Assembly (NCBI GenBank): GCA_013141175.1
Contig: JABFRN010000001.1
Coordinates: 2,185,444 to 2,249,443, forward strand
From: Lysobacter sp.
Lineage (GTDB): Bacteria; Pseudomonadota; Gammaproteobacteria; Xanthomonadales; Xanthomonadaceae
Reading direction: 5' to 3'
DNA length: 64,000 nucleotides
Part shown: positions 8,713-18,151 of the stretch, in pieces
Layout of the letters: each line of letters starts with the position of its first letter
Numbering within the stretch: the first letter of the stretch is position 1
Position numbers and translations under genes: made by a program
The notes under the pieces: model-generated
What the model saw: the letters and a program-made list of their open reading frames with translations, nothing else
Told to the model about the DNA's origin: nothing
The model's database searches: none

Positions 8713-9600
8713 TCAGTGCGTCGACAGGGCCTTCGCACGGGCGCGCAGCGCGATGACCAGCACGCCGCCGAGCACCATCGCACCGCCGATCCACAGCTGC
8801 GGACCCGGGCGGTCGCCCCAGACCAGGATGCCCAACGCCACGGCGAACACCGGCGTCAGCAGCAGATACGGCATGACCGTGGCCACCGGATGACGCTGGA
8901 CGAGGCGATAGAACACGCTGTGTCCGATCAGCGATGCGAAGACCGCCGAGTAGAGCGCCGCGCCCCAACTGCTCCAGTGCGCATCGCGCAGCGCGGCGAA
9001 GCCGTCGGGCTCGATCAGCGCGCTGATGATCAGCAGCGGTGCGATGCCGATCAGCGCAGTCCAGCCCTGCAGGTTCAATGCGTCGATCCCGCTCAGGCCG
9101 CGCATGAACACCGTTCCCAACGCGATCAGGAAGGCCGCCAACAGCATCATCGCCAGCGACGCAGGGTGATCCAGCACCAGCGGATCGAAGCCCAGCACCA
9201 GCACGCCGGCGAAGCTCAGCGCGATCGCCGAACCGGTGCGCCATGCGAAGCGTTCGCCCAGCAGCCACCACGCCAGCAGCACCGACATCGGGATATAGCT
9301 CTGCATCACGATCGCGGGCGAGGAGAGATCGCCGGCCATGCGCAACGCCCACAGGCTGGTGCCGAAATGCAGCGCGCCGTTGAGCAGCGCCACCGCGATC
9401 AGCCGTGGCCACTGCGCGCGCGGTGGCAGTCTGACGAATGCGCACAGCAACACCGCGAGCATGCCCATCCGCAGCGCGCTGAACAGGAACGGCGGAATCT
9501 CGCGCAGCGCATGCGCGGAGGTCAGGAAATTGCCGGCCCAGACGGTGCAGATCAACAGCGCCAGCGCAATGTCGCGCCGGCCGAAGTGGCGCTCAGGCAT
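8713..9600 (-). CDS. EamA/DMT-superfamily permease
   Basis: A 295-residue inner membrane protein with ten hydrophobic helices arranged as two EamA repeats. Typical segments are the first helix with ICTVWAGNFL and the second-repeat segment PVFAVALGILVWGDRPG. Members export amino acids, metabolites or drugs; the substrate cannot be deduced. The ATG at 9600 lies 39 bases after the stop of the Mpo1-like gene, so the order purC, mpo1-like, eamA suggests one minus-strand transcription unit. Confidence 0.85.
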   Translation of the reverse strand: MPERHFGRRDIALALLICTVWAGNFLTSAHALREIPPFLFSALRMGMLAVLLCAFVRLPPRAQWPRLIAVALLNGALHFGTSLWALRMAGDLSSPAIVMQSYIPMSVLLAWWLLGERFAWRTGSAIALSFAGVLVLGFDPLVLDHPASLAMMLLAAFLIALGTVFMRGLSGIDALNLQGWTALIGIAPLLIISALIEPDGFAALRDAHWSSWGAALYSAVFASLIGHSVFYRLVQRHPVATVMPYLLLTPVFAVALGILVWGDRPGPQLWIGGAMVLGGVLVIALRARAKALSTH

Positions 9601-9639
9601 CGTCACGCATTCGCGGCCTGCGCATCGGGCCGTTCGGCA

Positions 9640-10137
9640 TCAGAATTTCCAGCCGAGCTTGCGATAGGCCTTGCCGAGCACCCAGGCCGGTCCGATCAGC
9701 AGGTACACCACATCGGTGAAGAAGCTCGGCTTCTTGCCTTCGATCTTGTGGCCGATGAACTGCGCGATCCACGCCAGCACGAACACCGCGATCGCGACCT
9801 GCAGCATCCGCGTGCCGCCCAGAGTCGCGTACAGCCAGCGGTTGAACCACAGCATCGCGATCAGCACCGCGAGCATGCCGAAGCCGAGCGGACGCGAGGC
9901 GCGGTAATAGAACATCCACGCGAAGAACGCGGCGATCGCGGCCCAGAACCCTGCGCTGAACCACGTGCCCGGCACCGGAATGCACCACAGCAGCGCGGTC
10001 ACCGTCCACAGGATCGTCGGTACGGCGATGACGTGGATCTTCTGGTTGGTCGGGTTGATGTGATCCGACGAGTATTTGTCGAACCAGCGGTCGATGGGGC
10101 GTTCGAGGTGCGCTTCAGTTCCGGTATTCGCATTCAT
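9640..10137 (-). CDS. DUF962/Mpo1-family membrane protein
   Basis: A 165-residue protein with four hydrophobic helices. The motif DHINPTNQKIHVIAVP near residues 25-40 and AWIAQFIGHKIEGKKPSFF in the last third are hallmarks of the DUF962 family, which includes yeast Mpo1, an Fe2+-dependent dioxygenase that oxidises 2-hydroxy fatty acids. The histidines in those two motifs are the presumed metal ligands. The ATG at 10137 has GGAC upstream; the gene begins 49 bases after the purC stop. A role in fatty acid alpha-oxidation is an inference from the yeast homologue. Confidence 0.85.
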   Translation of the reverse strand: MNANTGTEAHLERPIDRWFDKYSSDHINPTNQKIHVIAVPTILWTVTALLWCIPVPGTWFSAGFWAAIAAFFAWMFYYRASRPLGFGMLAVLIAMLWFNRWLYATLGGTRMLQVAIAVFVLAWIAQFIGHKIEGKKPSFFTDVVYLLIGPAWVLGKAYRKLGWKF

Positions 10138-10186
10138 CGCAATGTCCTCGAAGTGTTTGTCGATGTGGTGTCGTGGAATGATCGCG

Positions 10187-11116
10187 TCAATCGACGCTGA
10201 TGCCCGCCAACCGCTGCAACGCTTCCGCATATTTGGCGCGGGTGCGATCGATCACGTCCTGCGGCAGGCGCGGGCCCGGTGCGGTCTTGTTCCAGTCCAG
10301 CGTTTCCAGATGGTCGCGGACGAACTGCTTGTCGTAGCTCGGCGGACTGATGCCGACTTCGTATTCGTCGGCGGGCCAGTAGCGCGACGAATCCGGGGTC
10401 AGCATTTCGTCCATCACGTACAGGCGGCCGTCGGCGTCGGTGCCGAATTCGAATTTGGTGTCGGCCAGCAGGATGCCGCGCTGTGCGGCGTAGGCGGCGG
10501 CGTAGCGGTAGAGGCGCAGGGTCGCGTCGCGCACCTGTTCGGCCAGCTCGGCGCCGACGGTTTTCACCATCGTATCGAAATCGATGTTCTCGTCGTGGTC
10601 GCCGACGGCGGCCTTGGTCGAGGGCGTGAAGATCGGTTCCTGCAACTGTTCCGCCTGACGCAGTCCGTTCGGAAGCGTGATGCCGCTGACCCGGCCGGTG
10701 CGCTGGTAGTCCTTCCAACCGCTGCCGATCAGATAGCCGCGGGCGATGGCTTCCACCGGCACCGGCTTGAGTTTCTTCGTCACCACCGCGCGCCTGGCGT
10801 ACAGCGCGGCGTCCACGCCGGCCGGCAGCACGCTGGCGACGTCGATATCGGTCAGATGGTTGGGCAGGATGTGCGCGGTCTTGTCGAACCAGAAGTTGCT
10901 GATCTGGCAAAGCATCTCGCCCTTGCCGGGAATCGGGTCGGGCAGCACCACATCGAACGCGCTGAGCCGGTCGGTGGCCACCATCAGCAACAGCGGGCCT
11001 TGGTCGCGCGCTTCGGCAGGCAGTCTGTCCGGCGCGAGATCGAAGACATCGCGGACCTTGCCGCGATGGCGCAGGGTCAGGCCGGGCAGGTCGGATTCGA
11101 GCAGAGTGGTCGCCAC
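10187..11116 (-). CDS. purC: Phosphoribosylaminoimidazole-succinocarboxamide synthase (SAICAR synthetase)
   Basis: A 309-residue enzyme of de novo purine synthesis that joins aspartate to CAIR with ATP. The GTG at 11116 is chosen because the family begins with [11 protein letters not shown] followed by [10 protein letters not shown]. Conserved blocks include [41 protein letters not shown] and DTKFEFG. The length matches the roughly 300-residue form common in Xanthomonadales. The gene is divergent from the J-domain gene at 11239 and followed by the Mpo1-like gene. purD and purH lie far away at 55-59 kb. Confidence 0.95.
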   Translation of the reverse strand: MATTLLESDLPGLTLRHRGKVRDVFDLAPDRLPAEARDQGPLLLMVATDRLSAFDVVLPDPIPGKGEMLCQISNFWFDKTAHILPNHLTDIDVASVLPAGVDAALYARRAVVTKKLKPVPVEAIARGYLIGSGWKDYQRTGRVSGITLPNGLRQAEQLQEPIFTPSTKAAVGDHDENIDFDTMVKTVGAELAEQVRDATLRLYRYAAAYAAQRGILLADTKFEFGTDADGRLYVMDEMLTPDSSRYWPADEYEVGISPPSYDKQFVRDHLETLDWNKTAPGPRLPQDVIDRTRAKYAEALQRLAGISVD

Positions 11117-11238
11117 GCGCAGTCCATCGGAAGCGGTCGGGCCGCCTAGTGTAAGGCCGTGCGGCCCGGGATGACGGCCCCTGCCGAGCGGTTTCGCGGA
11201 CGCTCGTCTCATCGGTCGGGACCTGTAAACTGGCCGCC

Positions 11239-11568
11239 ATGACGCGCTGGTACGGAAAAGCATTGGGATTCATCGCGGGCTGGCTGCTGCTGCGGCATCC
11301 GGCGGGCGGCCTGCTCGGCCTGCTGCTGGGTCACGCCTTCGATGCCGACTGGTTCAAGAGCAACCGCGACACGCCCTACCGCGTGCTGGGCGTGACCGAG
11401 GATGCCTCCGACGCCGAAGTCGAACAGGCCTATCGGCGGCTGATCAGCCAATATCACCCCGACAAGCTGGTGGGCGTGGCGGATGAGCTGCGGCGCTTGG
11501 CGGAAGAGAAGGCGAGTGAGATCAACGGCGCCTACGATCGCATCCAGACCCTGCGCCGCGCACGCTGA
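11239..11568 (+). CDS. J-domain protein with N-terminal membrane segment (DjlA-like, short)
   Basis: A 109-residue protein. Residues 8-31 form a hydrophobic, glycine-rich helix ([21 protein letters not shown]). A C-terminal J domain follows (residues about 45-109), with the invariant HPD in SQYHPDKL. The J domain stimulates the ATPase of DnaK. The topology recalls DjlA, a membrane-tethered J protein, but the central TerB-like region is missing, so this is a miniature version. The following gene is convergent, and the protein seems to be expressed alone. Confidence 0.85.
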   Translation: MTRWYGKALGFIAGWLLLRHPAGGLLGLLLGHAFDADWFKSNRDTPYRVLGVTEDASDAEVEQAYRRLISQYHPDKLVGVADELRRLAEEKASEINGAYDRIQTLRRAR

Positions 11569-11628
11569 AGAAATACGGGGCCGCCGCCGAAGCGGCGATC
11601 CCGTGCGCATACCGATCCGTGCTGCGGA

Positions 11629-12465
11629 TCAGAAGCGATAAGTCGCGGTGAGGCGCACGCTGTCCAGATCGAAGTCGTCGTCGCTGCGGCGGAAGTCGGT
11701 GCCGTTCGGGTTCTGGCGGATGAAGGGATTGGTGGCCGGCGCCGGACCCTGTGCGCGCACGCGGTATCCGTCGTCGCTCAGCTGGGTGCGGATGTATTCC
11801 ACGCCCACCGCGAACGCGCCGATCCGGCGCTCGTAGCCGATACCGATCTGAGCGCCGGAAGCGTTGCCGTCGCCGTTGTTGCTGAAGGTGTTGACGCCGT
11901 TGCTGGTCAGGAACGTGTTCTCGATCCTGGCGCGTGCGTAGCCACCGGTGACATACACCAGGTTCTCGCCGCTGTCGCCGAACGCGGCGCCGACGCGGGC
12001 GCGGATCGCGGCCATGCCGTCGACCTTGCGGAGCATGGTGTAGCGCGCCGGAGTGGTGCTGAATGACGAGACGGCATCGCGCGCGTCGTCCATGCCGTAT
12101 TCGCCGACCACGCCCACCACCCAGTTGCCGAATTGCCAGTCGTAGCCGCCGCGAAGACCCCAGTCGGCGCCGCCGCTGTTGCTTTCACAGCCGGCGGCCG
12201 GGGTCGCGCCGCGCGCCACGCCGTTGCACGAGCCGGGCGAGAACGCATCGGCATTCGCAGCGGTGGTCACGGTGTCGCCGAATTGGCCGTCGAGGTTGGT
12301 GTCGAACAGGAACCGGTCGGAACCGTCGTCGGGATCCATGATCTGGCCGACGAAACCGCCGATGTAGCCACCGGTCCATTCGTCGGAAGATTGCGCCAGC
12401 GCCGGCTGTGCGGCAGAGGCGGTGAGCAGAGCGAGGATGACGGGGGCGTGCTTGGGCAGGGTCAT
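11629..12465 (-). CDS. Outer membrane beta-barrel protein
   Basis: A 278-residue protein with a signal peptide ending AQPALAQ near residue 25, then [12 protein letters not shown], typical of the first strand of small porin-like barrels. Repeated strand pairs follow ([35 protein letters not shown]), and the chain ends in LTATYRF with a terminal phenylalanine, the recognition signal for BAM assembly. The ATG at 12465 has GGAGAA seven bases upstream. It is divergent from rpe. An eight-stranded barrel of the Omp25/OmpA-like type is likely; the function is unknown. Confidence 0.85.
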   Translation of the reverse strand: MTLPKHAPVILALLTASAAQPALAQSSDEWTGGYIGGFVGQIMDPDDGSDRFLFDTNLDGQFGDTVTTAANADAFSPGSCNGVARGATPAAGCESNSGGADWGLRGGYDWQFGNWVVGVVGEYGMDDARDAVSSFSTTPARYTMLRKVDGMAAIRARVGAAFGDSGENLVYVTGGYARARIENTFLTSNGVNTFSNNGDGNASGAQIGIGYERRIGAFAVGVEYIRTQLSDDGYRVRAQGPAPATNPFIRQNPNGTDFRRSDDDFDLDSVRLTATYRF

Positions 12466-12674
12466 TGGGTTTCTCCTTGGGGGATCGTGCGGGCGGCGTA
12501 ATCCGCCCATCCGTGCGACGCGACCAGTCTCCGGCGGGTGCGCGCTCGTCATGGAATACGGGCGCCTGCCGGATCCGGATGCACCCGGCGGGAATGCCCG
12601 GCGTGAACCACGGATATGAACATCCGGTCCGGCGCGTACATCCGCGCTTGGCCCGTCCCCTTGCGGAGGCGACA

Positions 12675-13394
12675 ATGACCGCTTGCCCGCCCGAGCTCCG
12701 CCCCATGCAATCCACTGTCATCGCCCCATCCATCCTGTCCGCCAACTTCGCGAAGCTCGGCGAGGAGGTCGATGCGGTCCTCGCGGCCGGCGCCGATTGG
12801 GTGCATTTCGACGTGATGGACAACCATTACGTGCCCAATCTCACCATCGGGCCGTTGGTCTGCGAGGCGCTGCGCAAACACGGGGTGACCGCGCCGATCG
12901 ATGTGCATCTGATGGTGGAGCCGGTGGATCGGCTGGTGCCGGATTTCGCCAAGGCCGGCGCGTCGCTGATCAGCTTCCATCCCGAAGCCAGCCGCCACGT
13001 GCACCGCACCATTCAACTCATCAAGTCGCAGGGCTGCCAGGCCGGCGTGGTGTTGAATCCGGCGACGCCGGTCGAGGTGTTGGATTACGTGCTGGACGAG
13101 CTCGATCTGGTGCTGCTGATGTCGGTGAACCCGGGTTTCGGCGGCCAGAGCTTCATTCCATCTGCGCTGGATAAATTGCGTGCGGTGCGCCAGCGCATCG
13201 ACGCGGTGACGGCGCGGACCGGCAAGCTGATCCGCCTCGAAATCGACGGCGGCGTGAAGCCCGACAATATCGCCGGGATCGCGCAGGCCGGTGCGGATAC
13301 CTTCGTCGCGGGGTCGGCGATTTTCGGTCAGCGCGATTACGCTGCGGTGGTCGCGCAGATGAAGGCGGCGGTCGCTGCCGTACGCCGCGCGTGA
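12675..13394 (+). CDS. rpe: Ribulose-phosphate 3-epimerase
   Basis: A TIM-barrel enzyme interconverting ribulose-5-phosphate and xylulose-5-phosphate in the pentose phosphate pathway. Diagnostic blocks are [54 protein letters not shown] and [12 protein letters not shown], which include the metal-binding histidines and aspartates. Two starts are possible: ATG 12675, with GGAGG five bases upstream (giving 239 residues), and ATG 12705, closer to the usual family start. I favour 12675 on the ribosome-binding site. The stop overlaps the next gene by four bases. Confidence 0.95.
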   Translation: MTACPPELRPMQSTVIAPSILSANFAKLGEEVDAVLAAGADWVHFDVMDNHYVPNLTIGPLVCEALRKHGVTAPIDVHLMVEPVDRLVPDFAKAGASLISFHPEASRHVHRTIQLIKSQGCQAGVVLNPATPVEVLDYVLDELDLVLLMSVNPGFGGQSFIPSALDKLRAVRQRIDAVTARTGKLIRLEIDGGVKPDNIAGIAQAGADTFVAGSAIFGQRDYAAVVAQMKAAVAAVRRA

Positions 13395-14365
13395 ACCAAC
13401 CCGGTGGGACCCACGCCACGATCGGCACACACGCGGTCTGGCTGATCCTCAACGGCAAACAGGCGCACGACGCCGAGGTGAGGCTGGCCGTCGCCGCGAT
13501 GCGCGAACGCGGCGTGTCGCTGGCGGTCCGCGTCACCTGGGAAGCGGGAGACGCGGCGCGCTTCGTCGACGAAGCCATCGCCGCCAACGCGCGCACCGTG
13601 ATCGCCGGCGGTGGCGACGGCTCGCTGCGAGAGGTCGCGGCGGCGCTGGCGCAGCGCGATGCGCCCGCCGATGCGCTGCCGTCGCTGGCGGTGCTGTCCC
13701 TGGGGACCGCCAATGATTTCGCCACCGCAGCGGGGATTCCCGTCGATGCCGAAGCAGCGCTCGATCTGGCCTGCACGTCGATGGCGCAGCCGGTGGATCT
13801 GCTGCGCATCGATGCCGATGGCGAGCAGCAATGGTGCATCAATCTGGCGTCCGGCGGTTTCGGTACCACCGTCACCACCGAGACCGGGGAAGGCCTGAAG
13901 AAGATGCTGGGCGGTCTGGCTTACGTGGTCAGCGGCTTGGCGCGCATCGGCAGCGTCGAACCCATCCGCGCGCGTTTCGAAGCCGTGGATTTCGCATGGG
14001 CGGGCGATTTCATCGCGCTGGGCATCGGCAACGGCCGCCAGGCCGGAGGTGGCCAGGTCCTGTGCCCGCAGGCGTGCATCGACGACGGCCTGTTGGATGT
14101 CACCCTGGTGCCGACGATCGAAGGCGAATTCGCCGCCACCATCGGCACGCTGATTGCCGAAGGCAAGCAGGCCGCGCTGGAACGCGTGTCGACGCAAGTG
14201 CGGTCGCCGTGGCTGCGGATCGCCGCCGACCCACCGCTCACCCTCAACCTGGACGGCGAGCCCGTCGCAGCGCGCGCGTTCCGGATCGAATGCATCCCCG
14301 GACGCCTGCGGATGCATCTGCCTGCCGGCTGCGTGCTGCTGACCGCGCATGCCGAGCCGGGCTGA
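13391..14365 (+). CDS. YegS/DAGK-family lipid kinase
   Basis: A 324-residue protein starting at a GTG that overlaps the rpe stop (GTGA). The glycine-rich ATP-binding motif [17 protein letters not shown] near residues 70-86 and [16 protein letters not shown] near 110 are typical of diacylglycerol kinase catalytic domains. The YegS-type C-terminal beta-sandwich follows, with LNLDGEPV near the end. These enzymes phosphorylate lipids such as phosphatidylglycerol or diacylglycerol. The overlap implies translational coupling with rpe; why these two functions are linked is not evident. Confidence 0.9.
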   Translation: MNQPGGTHATIGTHAVWLILNGKQAHDAEVRLAVAAMRERGVSLAVRVTWEAGDAARFVDEAIAANARTVIAGGGDGSLREVAAALAQRDAPADALPSLAVLSLGTANDFATAAGIPVDAEAALDLACTSMAQPVDLLRIDADGEQQWCINLASGGFGTTVTTETGEGLKKMLGGLAYVVSGLARIGSVEPIRARFEAVDFAWAGDFIALGIGNGRQAGGGQVLCPQACIDDGLLDVTLVPTIEGEFAATIGTLIAEGKQAALERVSTQVRSPWLRIAADPPLTLNLDGEPVAARAFRIECIPGRLRMHLPAGCVLLTAHAEPG

Positions 14366-14412
14366 GTGGCGCGCGGCCATACACGTGAGCGCCATGCCTT
14401 CGGCGCAGAAAG

Positions 14413-14436
14413 AAAACGCCGGCAAGCCGGCGTTTT
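14413..14436. terminator. Intrinsic terminator after the rpe-lipid kinase pair
   Basis: An 11-bp perfect stem (AAAACGCCGGC / GCCGGCGTTTT) with a two-base loop ends in a T run. It lies 48 bases after the lipid kinase stop. Confidence 0.8.
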
Positions 14437-14600
14437 CCAGGAAGGATCGGAGGCAATCCCGCCTCCTTCGTTCGTCCCTGCGATGGCCTTCGATTCTCCG
14501 CCGCGCCGATGACCGCGCGGTGACAGCAGGCGGTCGTTTCCATGTCGTCCTGCGCCCGAGGGTGCGGCAGCGGGCCGAAATCGCTAGCATGTGGAGGAAC

Positions 14601-14675
14601 ATGAACGAGACCACCGATCATCATCGCCCGGCCGCAACACCCGCCGTGAGCGCGAACGGGCGATGGCGCCGCTGA
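14601..14675 (+). CDS. Candidate trpE leader peptide, 24 codons
   Basis: ATG 14601 is preceded by an excellent Shine-Dalgarno (TGGAGGA ending at 14597), unusual for a random reading frame. It encodes 24 residues beginning [10 protein letters not shown] and ending NGRWRR, and stops 46 bases before trpE. The single Trp codon (14664-14666) falls inside the 5' arm of a possible hairpin (14662-14668 pairing with 14683-14689). Classical trp attenuators use two or more adjacent Trp codons, so one codon is weak support. It may be a ribosome-mediated attenuator, an unrelated small gene, or nothing. Confidence 0.35.
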   Translation: MNETTDHHRPAATPAVSANGRWRR

Positions 14676-14689
14676 GCCGGCCCGCCATC
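14662..14689 (+). promoter_or_regulatory. Hairpin in the trpE leader
   Basis: GATGGCG and CGCCATC can pair around a 14-base GC-rich loop, 32 bases before the trpE start and overlapping the end of the 24-codon frame. No T run follows, so it is not a typical terminator by itself. Confidence 0.35.
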
Positions 14690-14721
14690 CTCCCGCATCG
14701 TTTCATTCAAGGATTTTCCGC

Positions 14722-16209
14722 GTGATCTCGTTCGAACAGTTCCAGCAATACGCCGACGACGGCCATACCCTGATTCCCGTGGTGCGCGAGGTGCTGTCCG
14801 ACCTCGATACGCCGCTCTCGGTCTATCTCAAGCTGGCCGATGGCCCGTACACCTATCTGTTCGAATCGGTCGAAGGCGGCGAGCGCTTCGGCCGCTACTC
14901 GATCATCGGCCTGCCCGCGCATCGCGTGTACGCGTTCGCCGGGCATACGCTGTACGTCACCCAGTTGGGCGATTTGATGGAGGCGCGTGAGGTCGAAGAC
15001 CCGCTGGCCGAAGTCGAACGCCTGCGCACCGCACAGAAGATTCCGCGCCTCGCGGGCCTGCCCGGTTTCACCGGCGGTCTGGTCGGCTGGTTCGGTTTCG
15101 AATGCATCGAATACATCGAACCGCGACTGCGCGGCGGCGGCGTGCATCCGGACCGCCGTGACGAACTGGGCACGCCCGATATCCTGTTGATGGAAAGCCG
15201 CGAGGTCGCGGTGTTCGACAACCTCAAGGGCCGACTGTATCTCATCGTCCACGCAGACCCGCGCGAACCGCAGGCCTGGGCGCGCGCGAACCGGCGGCTG
15301 GATGCGCTCACCTATCGTCTGCGCCAGGGCGGCGCCGGGTATCCGGAAACCCTGGATTCGACCGGCCTGAGCGAAGCGGATTTCGTCTCCGGCTTCACCC
15401 GCGAAGGTTTCATCGCCGCGGTCGAGAAATCGAAGGAATACATCCGTGCCGGCGACATTTTCCAGGTCGTGCTCAGCCAGCGGCTGTCGGTGCCGTTCCG
15501 CGCGCGCCCGGTCGATGTCTATCGCGCGCTGCGCGCGCTCAATCCGTCGCCGTACATGTATTTCCTCGATGTCGGCGGCACCCAGGTGGTGGGCTCGTCG
15601 CCGGAAATCCTGGTGCGCCTGGAGGACGGAAAAGTCACGGTGCGCCCGATCGCCGGCACCCGCCCGCGCGGCAAGACGCCCGAAGCGGACGCCGCGCTGG
15701 AAGCGGAATTGCTGGCCGATCCCAAAGAGCGCGCCGAACACCTGATGTTGATCGATCTGGGCCGCAACGATGTCGGTCGGGTCAGCGAGCCGGGCACGGT
15801 GGAAGTGGGCGATCGCTTCGTGATCGAGCGCTACAGCCACGTCATGCATATCGTCAGCGAAGTCACCGGCCGGTTGAAGGAAGGCCTGAACTACGCCGAC
15901 GTGCTGCGCGCGACCTTTCCGGCCGGCACCGTCAGTGGTGCGCCGAAGATCCGCGCGCTGGAAGTCATCCGGGAACTTGAGCCGGTGAAGCGCAACGTCT
16001 ACGCCGGCAGCATCGGTTACATCAGCTGGCACGGCGACGCCGACACCGCCATCGCGATCCGCACCGCCGTGATCCAGGACGGCAAACTGCACGTGCAGGC
16101 CGGCGCGGGCATCGTCTACGACTCCGACCCGCAGAAAGAGTGGGAAGAAACCATGAACAAGGGCCGCGCGCTGTTCCGAGCGGTGGAAGAGGCGGCGCGG
16201 GGGTTGTAG
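14722..16209 (+). CDS. trpE: Anthranilate synthase component I
   Basis: A 495-residue enzyme that converts chorismate to anthranilate, using ammonia supplied by TrpG. Visible hallmarks are the N-terminal tryptophan-binding region with [18 protein letters not shown], and the chorismate-binding C-terminal domain with [35 protein letters not shown] and [15 protein letters not shown]. The start is GTG 14722 with AAGGA upstream. No trpG follows; the next gene is convergent, so trpG/D/C must be elsewhere. The leader region may control it (see 14601-14689). Confidence 0.95.
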   Translation: MISFEQFQQYADDGHTLIPVVREVLSDLDTPLSVYLKLADGPYTYLFESVEGGERFGRYSIIGLPAHRVYAFAGHTLYVTQLGDLMEAREVEDPLAEVERLRTAQKIPRLAGLPGFTGGLVGWFGFECIEYIEPRLRGGGVHPDRRDELGTPDILLMESREVAVFDNLKGRLYLIVHADPREPQAWARANRRLDALTYRLRQGGAGYPETLDSTGLSEADFVSGFTREGFIAAVEKSKEYIRAGDIFQVVLSQRLSVPFRARPVDVYRALRALNPSPYMYFLDVGGTQVVGSSPEILVRLEDGKVTVRPIAGTRPRGKTPEADAALEAELLADPKERAEHLMLIDLGRNDVGRVSEPGTVEVGDRFVIERYSHVMHIVSEVTGRLKEGLNYADVLRATFPAGTVSGAPKIRALEVIRELEPVKRNVYAGSIGYISWHGDADTAIAIRTAVIQDGKLHVQAGAGIVYDSDPQKEWEETMNKGRALFRAVEEAARGL

Positions 16210-16284
16210 GCGCCTGTCCACGCGTTTTCTGGATTCGCGAACAGAAAACCATGCACCGGCCCTGAGCGCCGCGCGGACCCACGA

Positions 16285-17835
16285 TCAGAGCGTGCGAGCC
16301 CCCCGGCTCATGCCTGGTTGCCCGGCGTCCTGCTGTTGCGGAGATTGTGTCGTCGCGAGCGATTGCTGGTGGCTTTCGATCGACGCCAGGCTCTGCTCGA
16401 AGGGCCGCTCGCGGCCTTCCGCGATCCCGACCGCGACCCGGTTGACCCATGGCATCGTCGGGTCCTTGCCTTCGATCGGGATCACCGACTTGCCGTCGGT
16501 GCTGGCCACGACCAGATCGATGGTCTTCAGCCCGCCGCGCGTCGCGCGATCGGCGACGGCAGCGCTGAGGTTGTCGCGGTCGCGCGTTTCTTCGATGCCG
16601 AGTCCGTGCCACAGCGGCGCGAGGCGACTGTTGGCCTGTCGCAACAGATCGGATCCGGCGCCGCTTTTTGAATCGGGCGCATCCTTCGGCATGGCTTCGC
16701 CGGCAGCGGTTCCCGGCTTGGACGGCGCGATCGCGGGCTTGGGCATCAGCTTGTCTGTTTCGATCTTCACCCGCCCGTTGTCGCTGGTGTCGTAGAAGAC
16801 GCCCGGGGGCTTGATTTGATTGAGCAGGGGCGCAAGCTGCTCGCGATCGAGACCGAGGCGTTTCAGGTCGATCAGCACCTCGGACTTGTTGCCCGCATCG
16901 CGCTCGACCTGCAATATCTGCTTGATGACATCAGCGCCACTCTTGTTCTGGTAACTGACCAGAACGTCGCTGTAGTTGTATTGCCGGCGTTCGTAGAATG
17001 ACGTTTCAAGCGTCCGCTGGTTCGTCTCGCTCACGGGCAGCAATCCGTTGCCGGAAGGATCCAAAGACAGGCCCGGCCTCAATTTCCAGGCATCCTTCGA
17101 ACCGGCGGGCGCAGGCTCGAAGAAATCGTTCCTTTCGCGAGCAGGCATCTTCTCCGCGACCGCATTCGGCGTTCGCATGTTCTTGTCGAGCGTCAGCGCG
17201 ATCGCATTGTAGAATCCGAATTGTGCCTTTGTTTCACTGGGCTTGATCTCGGCCAGTCGGCTCTGCGCCACGCCCGTGTAGTCGTGTTCTCGATCTGGGC
17301 TGCTGAGAACGTCCCCGCGTTCGCGGATGTACTTCGCGAAGCGGACTTGGGATCCTTCCCTGTCCTGGGAATGTTCTTTCTCGTGGCCGATCGTGCCGAC
17401 AAGCTTGTAGAAAGCGACACTTTGCCCTTCAGCGCTGTAGGCCCAGACGGGATGGACACTCAGGGTCTTTTGGGATGGGCTGTAAGTGCCGGCGTTGGTA
17501 TCGCTGATCGGCGAAAGATCGAATTTCTCGATCCGTCCTTCGCTGATTTTATTGACGATATCCGCGCGCAGCTCGCTCGATGATTCGATCGCGCGCTCGA
17601 GGTTGTTGCGCATCCTGGCGGCGATCGCCTGCCGTTCCTGCTCGGTGTCCTGCCTGGGCGGAAGCGACTTCGATTCGAGCTCCTTGTTGAAGCTCTTGAT
17701 CAGGTTCTCGTCGGCGGCAAGCCGCTTCTGGAAGTCGTCGAGAAGCGTGTCAAGCGGGTCGCGTTGTTTTGGTGTCGCCGGGTCGCCAGGGACGGTCCTG
17801 TCGCCGTCCTTCATGCGCTCTGCGGGCGTGGACAT
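16285..17835 (-). CDS. Putative type IV secretion effector: HExxH metallopeptidase-like domain plus XVIPCD
   Basis: A 516-residue protein; ATG 17835 has GGAGGG ten bases upstream. There is no signal peptide. Residues 1-110 are helical and charged. The motif GTIGHEKEHSQD carries a zinc-type HExxH (151-155), and SETKAQFGFYNAI (Glu201) aligns with the paralogue's DEAGAHIGGFNAI, suggesting a glutamate third ligand. The last 110 residues (SDLLRQANSRLAPLWHG to VNRVAVGIAEGRERPFEQS, then Q-rich) match the XVIPCD, the tail that docks on VirD4 in Xanthomonadales killing systems. The gene is a paralogue of 18152-19501 but has no adjacent immunity gene. Peptidase activity and target are inference. Confidence 0.75.
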   Translation of the reverse strand: MSTPAERMKDGDRTVPGDPATPKQRDPLDTLLDDFQKRLAADENLIKSFNKELESKSLPPRQDTEQERQAIAARMRNNLERAIESSSELRADIVNKISEGRIEKFDLSPISDTNAGTYSPSQKTLSVHPVWAYSAEGQSVAFYKLVGTIGHEKEHSQDREGSQVRFAKYIRERGDVLSSPDREHDYTGVAQSRLAEIKPSETKAQFGFYNAIALTLDKNMRTPNAVAEKMPARERNDFFEPAPAGSKDAWKLRPGLSLDPSGNGLLPVSETNQRTLETSFYERRQYNYSDVLVSYQNKSGADVIKQILQVERDAGNKSEVLIDLKRLGLDREQLAPLLNQIKPPGVFYDTSDNGRVKIETDKLMPKPAIAPSKPGTAAGEAMPKDAPDSKSGAGSDLLRQANSRLAPLWHGLGIEETRDRDNLSAAVADRATRGGLKTIDLVVASTDGKSVIPIEGKDPTMPWVNRVAVGIAEGRERPFEQSLASIESHQQSLATTQSPQQQDAGQPGMSRGARTL

Positions 17836-18151
17836 GGTCGCGTCCCTCCATTTTTTCCCTCTTGTTTCATGCCGACTGAAGGCTGTCAAGACGTCGCCGA
17901 CATCCGGCGCGGATGATTTGCGTGCCTGCGATTGCCGCAGCGCTCAACTGGAAGCCAACCGGCCTGCATTCCGGTCTGCGATCCTGCTCGCCGATCCGTT
18001 TGCCTGCTTTCGGGCAAGGCGTTTCATGAGGGCTTTCAGCAGCGTGGGCTTTCGGCCGTGCGGATGCGGCGTGTCCTGGCGCAAAAAGAAAACGCCCCGC
18101 ATCGAGCGGGGCGTTCCGTGTTGCGATCGGCAAAGGATTTTCGCCGTACGG
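17836..18151. other. Intergenic region between two effector genes
   Basis: These 316 bases hold the upstream region of the first effector and the terminator of the second (18083-18115). I see no immunity gene or other convincing reading frame here. Confidence 0.6.
18083..18115 (-). terminator. Intrinsic terminator of the second effector gene
   Basis: A 10-bp perfect stem (AACGCCCCGC / GCGGGGCGTT, 18091-18115) with a five-base loop is followed on the minus strand by a T-rich run (TTTTCTTTTT). Confidence 0.85.

Noticed and set aside
8710-10200. Long antisense frame of almost 500 codons opposite the EamA and Mpo1-like genes
   Set aside because: Arginine/glutamine/histidine-rich translation typical of shadow frames in high-GC DNA; the opposite strand encodes clear families.
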